64,000 bases of DNA from Arenicola marina (lineage: Eukaryota; Annelida; Polychaeta; Arenicolidae). Under the pieces are notes generated by a model that saw only the letters and a program-made list of their open reading frames with translations, had not been told where the DNA came from and made no database searches. The stretch spans positions 35,268,820-35,332,819 of the forward strand of contig OZ025261.1 in the NCBI GenBank assembly GCA_964019135.1, read 5' to 3'. The position numbers and the translations under genes are program-made. This document shows positions 1 through 11,100 of the stretch, in pieces (within the stretch, counting starts at the first letter, position 1; each line of letters begins with the position of its first letter).

Positions 1-852
1 CTTCCGCATGACGACCCTGACCCCACGTCCCTCACAGGGTGCAAGTAACAAGGCTTCCGCATGACGACCCTGACCCCACGTCCCTCACAGGGTGTAAGTA
101 ACAAGGCTTCCGCATGACGACCCTGACCCCACGCCCCTCACAGGGTGTAAGTAACAAGGCTTCCGCATGACGACCCTGACCCCACGTCCCTTACAGTGTG
201 TAAGTAACAAGGCTTCCGCATGACGACCCTGACCCCACGTCCCTTACAGGGTGTAAGTAACAAGGCTTCCGCATGACGACCCTGACCCCACGTCCCTTAC
301 AGGGTGTAAGTAACAAGGCTTCCGCATGACGACCCTGACCCCACGCCCCTCACAGGGTGCAAGTAACAAGGCTTCCGCATGACGACCCTGACCCCACGTC
401 CCTTACAGGGTGTAAGTAACAAGGCTTCCGCATGACGACCCTGACCCCACGTCCCTCACAGGGTGTAAGTAACAAGGCTTCCGCATGACGACCCTGACCC
501 CACGTCCCTCACAGGGTGTAAGTAACAAGGCTTCCGCATGACGACCCTGACCCCACGTCCCTCACAGGGTGTAAGTAACAAGGCTTCCGCATGACGACCC
601 TGACCCCACGTCCCTCACAGGGTGTAAGTAACAAGGCTTCCGCATGACGACCCTGACCCCACGTCCCTCACAGGGTGTAAGTAACAAGGCTTCCGCATGA
701 CGACCCTGACCCCACGCCCCTCACAGGGTGTAAGTAACAAGGCTTCCGCATGACGACCCTGACCCCACGTCACTCACAGGGTGTAAGTAACAAGGCTTCC
801 GCATGACGACCCTGACCCCACGTCACTCACAGGGTGTAAGTAACAAGGCTTC
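1..852. repeat. 53-bp minisatellite, about 16 copies
   Basis: Direct repeats of a 53-bp unit (CTTCCGCATGACGACCCTGA...) at a constant period with few substitutions. On the plus strand each unit holds CCCTCACAG, three bases GGT or GGC context, then GTAAGT, plus CTGAC 17 nt before the AG. The array is cut by the left edge of the window. Confidence 0.97.
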
Positions 853-1498
853 AGCCTGGCGAACCTTATGGAGATGACAAGGAAACACTTTTAAAAAACG
901 AGAGAGAAATCCAGAAACCATAAAGAGTGTCTGCTTTATACATGGGATGGGTCTCGACATTATGATAAAGCGGACGTTTTAAGACAGTATGTACACATTG
1001 CTCCAGTCAGGGGTGTCCTACAAGAGTCAACTCGTTCGGTTTTTATAAAAAGTTTAAATATAGGGCACAGAGCCCAGTCTACAAATCAGGCCACCCATTA
1101 GTTCCTCTCGCGAACAAGTTCTGCAGGTCTAACGACACCGCTTTCTGTGGTCTGTGAGATCCAGTGTGCCCAGGCACCCCGACAGGAAGGTGTAGGCAAC
1201 AGCCGGTAGATTCCTGGGCTTAACACTCTCGGGGACGAACCGATACTTCACCATAAGACCGACCATCACGAAAATAAAATCAAAGCCAATGCATTTGAGC
1301 GCCTTTGTAAAGCATTAAGACGTACGGCAAGTGATATATAGACCGTAATATGTTGTCAGGGCAGTGATCACTGCCCTGTTACGGTCTTAAAATCATAAAA
1401 AAAAATACTGGAAAATAATATAATTCCAAATGGGAAAACAATCCGATAAAACAAAATGTCTGTCCGTCGTAAATTCCAGGATTTCGTCGACTCGCCAT
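853..1498. other. Unique intergenic DNA
   Basis: Unique moderately AT-rich sequence downstream of the RIPOR stop. No coding frame with homology, no RNA gene and no clear minus-strand polyadenylation signal was recognised. Confidence 0.6.
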
Positions 1499-1499
1499 A

Positions 1500-1596
1500 A
1501 CCGTCAGGGCTGGGACAGAAAGAAACCCCAGCCCTGACCTCACGACTCGCCCTGACCTTCAGGGCTGGGAAAGAAAGAAAAGCCCAGCGCTGACCT
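1500..1596. repeat. Two hairpin-forming direct repeats
   Basis: GTCAGGGCTGGG is followed by a short loop and CCCAGCCCTGAC (about 1503-1538), a perfect 12-bp stem. A second, slightly diverged copy lies at about 1558-1595. Confidence 0.7.
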
Positions 1597-1599
1597 GTC

Positions 1600-1752
1600 A
1601 CAGAGCGGCGCGCGGCAGATCAGAGCGGCGCGCGGCAGATCAGAGCGGCGCGCGGCAGATCACAGCGGCGCGCAGCAGATCAGAGCGGCGCGCGGCAGAT
1701 CAGGGCGGCGCGCGGCAGATCAGAGCGGCGCGCTGCAAATCAGAGCGGCGCA
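1600..1752. repeat. 20-bp GC-rich minisatellite, 7-8 copies
   Basis: Units of AGAGCGGCGCGCGGCAGATC repeat at a 20-bp period, each with GCGCGC. Confidence 0.95.
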
Positions 1753-1828
1753 CACAGCTAGATCTAGAGTCTAAATGATCTTTAAAACAGATCCGACATC
1801 AGTTCGTTGCATCATTTGCTCTCGTTGA

Positions 1829-2090
1829 TCGTGAAGGTCAGCGGGTTACAGACGCTCGCTGGTCATAAAGATCAACGGGTCACGGGCGCTCGCTGGTGGT
1901 GCATGTCAGCGGGTTACAGAAGCTCGCTGGTCGTGTAGGTCAACGGGTCATGGGCGCTCGCTGGTGGTGAAGGTCAGCGGGTCACGGGCGCTCGCTGGTC
2001 GTGAAGGTCAGCGGGTTACAGATGCTCGCTGGTCGAGAAGGTCAGCGAGTTACATGCGTTCGCTGGTCGTGAAGGTCAGCGGGTCACAGT
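1829..2090. repeat. 34-bp minisatellite starting at the RIPOR stop codon
   Basis: About eight units of GTCAGCGGGTTACAGACGCT + CGCTGGTCGTGAAG. The unit at the high-coordinate end contains the RIPOR stop codon and the last codons, so the array forms the beginning of the 3' UTR. Confidence 0.9.
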
Positions 2091-2160
2091 CGCATGTTGA
2101 TGCCCTGAAACCCGTGTGACGTCAGCTGAGATTCCTCGTAGGCCTTCCGACTCTCTTCAC
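2084..2160 (-). CDS. RIPOR: RIPOR terminal exon with stop codon
   Basis: After acceptor TGCCAACAG the exon encodes [20 protein letters not shown] and INMRL, then TGA at 2086-2084. It matches vertebrate GEDGRLAYEQLDKFPRD. The final codons and stop lie inside the first unit of a 34-bp tandem array that continues into the presumed 3' UTR. Confidence 0.9.
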
Positions 2161-5100
2161 CTGTTGGCATAGAAACGAGACGCTGGATATTGCTCGCATT
2201 GACATCATTACGCCAATACCGTGTCAGTCAACTCTATAGCAATCCAGTTGAACACAACACACAAGATATATATTTAACAGATAAATGCACAAAGCTGATG
2301 GCATAGTACCAAAGTCATGGAATCTAACCGACACAATTAAACTAGAAATCGACCCAGCAATGTTTAACAAGTAATCTATAAAACACAATAACTGGTAAGT
2401 TAGCTAGGACATAGAATTAGAATGCTTAAGTACCGACGAGAGTAAAAAAAACAACCAACTCACTAGTAACACTAGAGGAGAGTTAGTCCCCAACCAAAGA
2501 AAAGCTCGATGGTGACTTATTAATGGTGCAAACAAGGAGAGGTTAGATATGGCTACAGCTAACAACATCAACACACGAGCGGCACTAACAATATTTAGGG
2601 ACTGATCGGGGCTATTTCAGGTCTATACCAGTCATCAGTTGTTAGTGTGTTAGACTGAACCAGGGAGAGACGGATTAGGGTTTTAAGCTCCTTTGTCCAC
2701 TAACACGTGGGCAATACGTGAGCTATGCTGCGCCAACACTAGCATTATGTAATACGGAAGGACTTGAGTCAACACCAGGATAGATCGGGTCGCTTACTAA
2801 CAATGAACAGTTTACTATAACACGAACACGGCGCCAACCTCCGTGCGGCAGGGCGCAGTGCTTCATGGGCACAAATCATAACCACCAACATATGCACAAT
2901 GACCACAGAATCCAGGCTGGGGAGAGTGTGCCATCGAATATCTAACTCAGTAATTCAGTAAAATCTGTACAAACCGGTGTTTTGTGGGACCGGGGAATCT
3001 AGCCGGTTAAGATGAATGGTCGGTTTAGACACGTACTTAGCCAGGAAGCAGCCAGAAGTAATTTAGGACTTCAGAAGCAGAGGACTGAGGCACCCCGCTA
3101 TTAAGATCACCCAAGTGTCACAGATAAAGTGGTCGCATATAACGGGGTTGACGACTTCAACTTGAAAACGAAGTCTGCCTTCCGCTCAACGCTCAACGCG
3201 CAAATAGTCGAAATGAACGATAAGAAGGAAAACGAAATCCAGGATCAGTCAACAGGCTTATAGTCTAAGAATATGACTGAAGAGGATATTTATGCATGTA
3301 CGTATTACGTAATTAAAAAACACGTGCCTATTGAACACAGTGCAAGCCTTCTAAAAGTGTATCTTGTACGCTACACATCAAAGTATTGTACACTGTCCTA
3401 ACGTTAAGATCATGAGTCACAATACACATGTGCACGCTGGACAATGCCACGCGATGTACACCGTGTAGCTAAATTACATAAGTCCCAGATTAGCAGTGGG
3501 GGGGGGGGGGGGGGCGAGTGGTGGTGGGGGTAAAGCGGGGGGTTCCACTGCATCATGGGCCCGGTGTGTGGAGGTTTCACTGTATCAATACCGTAGGGAT
3601 ACTAGAGAGTTAGGTCTAACACATGTACATTCACAGCGGGTTAGGGAGCAATTACAATGACGAGAAACACAAACACTCCACTATAAAACTTACCCTCTAC
3701 AACAAAAACGTTCAGGAGAGGAATATATTAAAATCGATATAACATCTCATATGACAATTTCGTGATACTTTCGATTCATTAGTTCTGCGATCAAATGGTA
3801 AGTAATCTTAATATATGCAACATATATTATGATCTGCACATTCAAGCACAACAGATAAAGCAACTATGGCAAAAACGAATACATTGCAAAAAATTTTCCA
3901 GATCATCATAAAAAGTAGCAATTCTACACAGACCGAATGTCTTTCTCTCTTTCTATATATATATTGACCCCCACTACACAAATAGACAAAGCGTTTAATT
4001 GCCTTAAGCGATACGTCGATCATAGCCTACTACACGGTCAGCCAGTCACATACGCCTCCAGTGAGACAAACAACCAAGTAAAGCGCTAAATCATTGGGTT
4101 ATATCCCAGTCTATTGCTAGTTCACAGCAAACGTCACCGACTATCCTAGATTTTCCCGACTTAATAGCAGTTTGCACTGACAAAGATAAAAAGGTATCCC
4201 ACCCACCCAGAGCAATATTATACAGATTGTATGAACACTCCGAGCCAGATGAGGCATAGCCAGACATTGTTGATTATTAGAAAATTCCCTGAACGTTTCT
4301 TCGATGGCTATACAAATTCGGAATTTCCCTGACGTTTCCCTGATCTTGAAATGTTATATTCCAATTGTTTAAGACTCTGAGAACCCTGGGCGCTCTGTTA
4401 CAGCAGTGATACGTGAGGGGGGGGGGACTGACCGAATGAGAGGAGAGCGTCCTTGGCTTTCTGTTTGACGATGCCCGAGCCGTCTGTCTGACTGATGTAC
4501 AACAGCTGCTTCACGCTCTCTGAGGCCTGCAACAAGCCAGCGTCAGTCAACAACGGCAATCCCGATATAACACGAGTATCGTTAAACCAAGACCTGCTGA
4601 AATCTACGACATTATTGCATTCTACATTTACACCAAAACTGAACCGAACTGAACTCTTTATTCCATGTATCTTTACGATGATATTGATGGCCTTCTATGT
4701 GTACCATATCTTACGACCATATTAATGTATCTATATGTATTCTTAGTCACACGCCATACAACACCAACGTCTATAATAAAAGTATAATATTTGTGCATGA
4801 GAGTGATGTCGCACACAAGGGTTATCCGATAAGATGAAGACGTCACACAACAGTGTCAGTTAATAATGGCGATGACGTCATACAACAGTGTCAGTCAATA
4901 ATGGTGATGACGTCATACAAGTGTCAGTCAATAATGGTGATCACGTCACACATGACGGCGTCCGTTAATAATGGTGATGACGACAGAGAGAACGCCGTGC
5001 CCCCACCACCACGTTGATGACGTCAGAGAGGACACCGTGCCCCCATCACCCCGCTGATGACGTCAGAGAGGACGCCGTGCCCCCAACACCCCGCTGATGA

Positions 5101-8100
5101 CGTTAGAAAGGGCGCCGTGCCCCCATCACCCGCTGATGACGTCAGAGAGGACGCCGTGCCCCCATCACCCTGCTGATAACGTCAGAGAGGACGCCGTGCC
5201 CCCATCACCACGCTGATGACGTCAGAGAGGACGCCGTGTCCCCACCACCCCGCTGATGACGTCAGAGAGGACGCCGTGCCCCCATCACCCCACTGATGAC
5301 GTCAGAGAGGACGCCGTGCCCCCACTACCCCGCTGATGACGTCAGAGAGGGCGCCGTGCCCCCATCACCCGCTGATGACGTCAGAGAGGACGCCGTGCCC
5401 CCATCACCCCACTGATGACGTCAGAGAGGACACCGTGCCCCCATCACCCCGCTGATGACGTCAGAGAGGGCGCCGTGCCCCCAACACCCCGCTGATGACG
5501 TTAGAGAGGGCGCCGTGCCCCCATCACCCGCTGATGACGTCAGAGAGGACGCCGTGCCCCCATCACCCTGCTGATAACGTCAGAGAGGACGCCGTGCCCC
5601 CATCACCACGCTGATGACGTCAGAGAGGACGCCGTGTCCCCACCACCCCGCTGATGACGTCAGAGAGGACGCCGTGCCCCCATCACCCCACTGATGACGT
5701 CAGAGAGGACGCCGTGCCCCCACTACCCCGCTGATGACGTCAGAGAGGGCGCCGTGCCCCCATCACCCGCTGATGACGTCAGAGAGGACGCCGTGCCCCC
5801 ATCACCCCACTGATGACGTCAGAGAGGACACCGTGCCCCCATCACCCCGCTGATGACGTCAGAGAGGGCGCCGTGCCCCCATCACCCGCTGATGACGTCA
5901 GAGAGGGCGCCGTGCCCCCAACACCCCGCTGATGATGTCAGAGAGGGCGCCGTGCCCCCATCACCCGCTGATGACGTCAGAGAGGACGCCGTGCCCCCAT
6001 CACCCTGCTGATAACGTCAGAGAGGACGCCATGCGCCCATCACCCCGCTGATGACGTCAGAGAGGACGCCGTGCCCCCACCACCCCGCTGATGACGTCAG
6101 AGAGGACGCCGTGCCCCCATCACCCCACTGATGACGTCAGAGAGGACGCCGTGCCCCCATAACCCCACTGATGACGTCAGAGAGGACGCCGTGCCCCCAC
6201 TACCCCGCTGATGACGTCAGAGAGGGCGCCGTGCCCCCATCACCCGCTGATGACGTCAGAGAGGACGCCGTGCCCCCATCACCCCACTGATGACGTCAGA
6301 GAGGACACCGTGCCCCCATCACCCCGCTGATGACGTCAGAGAGGACGCCGTGCCCCCACCACCCCGCTGATGACGTCAGAGAGGGCGCCGTGCCCCGATC
6401 ACCCACTGATGACGTCAGAGAGGACACCGTGCCCCCATCACCCTGCTGATGACGTCAGAGAGGACGCCGTGCCCCTATCACCCTGCTGATGACGTCAGAG
6501 AGCGCGCCGTGCCCCCACCACCCCGCTGATGACGTCAGAGAGAACGCCGTGCCCCCACACCCCCGCTGATGACGTCAGAGAGGACGCCGTTCCCCACCCC
6601 CCCGCTGATGACGTCACGCCCTTACCGCCAGTAGCTTGAGGGCGATACAGGCGGCACAGCGGACGTCGGCGTTCTTGTCCTCCAGAGCCTCCACGTACGT
6701 CACCAACACCTGCAACATACACAAGGAGGGAGGGGGGGTCACCTTCAGTCTTATGTAGCATTGCATAACAGAAAGAAATATTTGAGAATATAGAGGATAT
6801 TTGCACTTATATTGATCCCATTTAAAACTCACTTAAAGTACTCATTCGTCCAAGTTATGGCGAACAAAAGCTTCAACGTAGCTCACGTATGACTCCCGCC
6901 TACAATTTACTGGCATTATTATAATCCCTTTCGTGGGCTCTCATTTGGAAGATGGGACCCTTTAAGCCATAATTCGGGCGCGAATTAACATGAAGGCCTG
7001 TGCAGTGTGGGCGGCCAGGGATGCCCCGCGTACCTTTTGTCGCTCGGACAGCTTGTGGATGAGGCTCTTGAGGTAGGCAGCTGTGGCGGAGAGAAGCGAA
7101 ACAAGAACAGGTTATATATATTTATATACGGAATGGCACCTCCTTTCCTTCATATGGAAGAGATTAAAGTGTAAAGTAGACGGGATAAACTGGACATGAG
7201 TGGGAAACAATCAGGATAAACATTAAATAGCTACGGTTATCTGTATGGTGTAACATTAGTTAACATTAAATAGCTAAGGCTATCTGTATGATGTTAACAT
7301 TAATTAACATTAAATAGCTAAGGTTATCTGTATGGTGTTAACATTAGTTAACATTAAATAGCTAAGGCTATCTGTATGGTGTTAACATTAGTTAACATTA
7401 AATAGCTAAGGTCATCTGTATGGTCTTAACATTAGTTAACATTAAATAGCTAAGGCTATCTGTATGATGTTAACATTAATTAACATTAAATAGCTAAGGT
7501 TATCTGTATGGTGTTAACATTAGTTAATATGAAATAGCTAAGGTTATCTGTATGGTGTTAACATTAGTTAACATTAAATAGCTAAGGCTATCTGTATGTT
7601 GTTAACATTAGTTAACATTAAATAGCTAAGGCTATCTGAATGGTGTTAACTTTACTGCCACTTTGGCAGAGAAACAGGCGCGGTATATGTGGCTGTTACA
7701 AGAACAGCACGTTGCAATCTGAGATCTTGCATGGGATCGTTTGACCTTTAACCCACCGAGCACAAGGAGAAGCCGCGAATCAGAGGTCACACAAGACATA
7801 ATCTCATGGAAATCGCTTCCAATTTCCGTGGCGAGCACCCTACAGGCTGAACCATCGGGTCGGCCTCACAGGCCAGCACCCTACTGGCTGAACCATCGGG
7901 TCAACCTCACAGGCGAGCACCCTACTGGCTGAACCATCGGGTCGACCTCACAGACCAGCACCCTACAGGCTGAACCATCGGGTCGGCCTCATAGCGAGCA
8001 CCCTACTGGCTGAACCATCGGGTCGACCTCACAGGCGAGCACCCTACTGGCTGAACCATCGGGTCGACCTCACAGGCGAGCACCCTACTGGCTGAACCAT

Positions 8101-11100
8101 CGGGTCGACCTCACAGACCAGCACCCTACAGGCTGAACCATCGGGTCGACCTCACAGGCCAGCACCCTACAGGCTGAACCATCGGGTCGACCTCACAGGC
8201 GAGCACCCTACTGGCTGAACCATCGGGTCGACCTCACAGGCCAGCACCCTACAGGCTGAACCATCGGGTCGGCCTCATAGCGAGCACCCTACTGGCTGAA
8301 CCATCGGGTCGACCTCACAGGCGAGCACCCTACTGGCTGAACCATCGGGTCGACCTCACAGGCGAGCACCCTACTGGCTGAACCATCGGGTCGACCTCAC
8401 AGGCCAGCACCCTACAGGCTGAACCATCGGGTCGGCCTCACAGGCCAGCACCCTACTGGCTGAACCATCGGGTCGACCCCGCAGGCGAGCACCCTACTGG
8501 CTGAACCATCGGGTCGGCCCCGCAGGCGAGCACCCTACTGGCTGAACCATCGGGTCGACCTCACAGGCGAGCACCCTACCGACTGAACCATCGGGTCGAC
8601 CTCACAGGCGAGCACCCTACTGGCTGAACCATCGGGTCGACCTCACAGGCGAGCACCCTACTGGCTGAACCATCGGGTCGACCTCACAGGCGAGCATCCT
8701 ACTGGCTGAACCTTCGGGTCGGCCCCGCAGGCGAGCACCTTACTGGCAGAACCATCGGGTCGACCTCACAGGCGAGCACCCTACTGGCTGAACCTTCGGG
8801 TCGGCCCCGCAGGCGAGCACCCTACTGGCTGAACCATCGGGTCGGCCCCGCAGGCGAGCACCCTACTGGCTGAACCATCGGGTCAGCCCCGCAGGCGAGC
8901 ACCCTACTGGCTGAACCATCGGGTCGACCTCACAGCCGAGCACCCTATTGGCTGAACCATCGGGTCGGCCACACAGGCGAGCACCCTACTGGCTGAACCA
9001 TCGGGTCGACCTCACAGGCGAGCAACCTACTGGCTGAACCATCGGGTCGACCTCACAGGCGAGCACCCTACTGGCTGAACCTTCGGGTCGGCCCCGCAGA
9101 CGAGCACCCTACTGGCTGAACCATCGGGTCGACCCGCAGGCGAGCATCCTACTGGCTGAACCATCGGGTCGACCTCACAGGCGAGCACCCTACTGGCTGA
9201 ACCATCGGGTCGACCTCACAGACGAGCACCCTACTGGCTGAACCATCGGGTCGACCCGCAGGCGAGCACCCTACTGGCTGAACCATCGGGTCGGCCCAGC
9301 AGGCGAGCACCCTACTGGCTGAACCATCGGGTCGGCCCCGTATCCAACCGTCAACCCCGAGCAATGTGCGTAGCTGATGGCAGCCAGTGCCTCCCCCTAC
9401 CTGCCGCTTGCCGAACCTCCATGTTGTCGGTGATGAGGAGGAGGGACAGGATGCGGAGGCAGTCGCTAGAGGGCGCCACGTCCTGGAACATGAGCAGCGT
9501 CTTGATGACGAGGTCCGTGCTGCCCGACTTCAGCCGCTCAATCATCCACACTGAAAGCCGAAAACTACAAGTTAACCTACGGAAAGAAATATCATTATAC
9601 ACACATTTACCATCAAAATTATAAAATACCCAAAAGCGATATTTACAAAACAACACTATTTATAGAGATACACAGGTGGACGGTAGACCCGTCATATTAT
9701 TAGTTTGGATCCGTTTTCTGTGCACCAAAGGGTTACACTGGGCCAAGGAACCTTTTGGGGCGATGAATGGGTGAAACATGCCCCAGATAAGGTGCCCGGG
9801 GCCGGACTCGAACCCAGCACCTATTGCTCAATATACCAAGGAGCCCCCTGAAGGTATTGACATGGTGTCCAGTGCGCCAGGCAATACGTGAGCTACGCGG
9901 TGAGCTCGAGGCCCTCACCCTCGCCGGCCAGCTTCTGGAGGTAGGTCCGGATGTCAGCCGACTGCTCCACCACCAGGAAGTCCATCAGCTGGTGCATGGT
10001 CACGTGGGGACAGATCCGGAAGGCGTCGGGATCGAAGAACGGGATATCCAGGATGCGGGCGATGAACACTCGCAGCACTGAGGGAGAGGGGAGGGAAGCC
10101 ATTGTACATGTCACATGGTGGCAGGGAACGAATGAGATTCCTGCATCTATAAGGAGTCTTCAGTGCAGAGAGTGGATTAGGTCGAGTCAACAACCCAGTG
10201 TAAATCGCTGATTTGAATATAAATAAGTTCATGGTTACCCCAACAAGATATTAAAGTAGATCACTGTTTGTCCCGTATATAATTTCGCACATAACTTTAT
10301 CATTTGATCTTAAGAGAGAAATATCCATGTATTTTTCATGGCATAAAATGGGACAAGTTCCTCCATCTAATATTATTTATCAATTTATTTATGGATATTA
10401 TTTATTATTAATTTATAATTTATTTAATATAATTTATTTAAATTTATTTATCAATTTTTTTTTTATCAATTTTTTTTTTAACGTTGAAATAGCAAATTGG
10501 AGTTACCTTTAACTGGTGTGACGTCATAGGCGTCTCTGATGGCGTCAGCGTAGTTGCGCTCGAGGTGCGCGAGAAGCCGGTCGGCGCCGATGTACAGTGG
10601 CGTGTCGTCCACACAGCGCACCCAAAACGTCTTCAGCGTCTTGTCGCGCGTCATGTCAGCCATCACTGCAACAAACAGGGTCATGAATATTCATTAAATA
10701 TGTAGGTCGCGCGTCATGTCAGCCATCACTGCAACAAACAGTCATGAATAGGCATTAAATGTGTAGGTCGAATCCGCTATCACTGTGCCAAACAGGGTCA
10801 TGAATATTCATTAAAATATGTAGGTCATGTCAGCCATCACTAACAAACAGGGTCAGGAATATTCATTAGATATATGTAGGTCAAAATGCCTATCCGCAAT
10901 CAATTTGTTCAATACCAAACAGGGTCAGGAAGAGGGATTAATCCACTTAAATCACTCGATCAAATACACAACAGCTACGCCATCTAGTGGAAACTAATGA
11001 GCGATAGTCCTCAGACCACGTTGCCATGGCAGCGCTGTCCCCCACTCACCTGGCAGTAGGTCTCTGACCTGAGGCCCCTCGGCGGCCAGGCCCAGTAACT

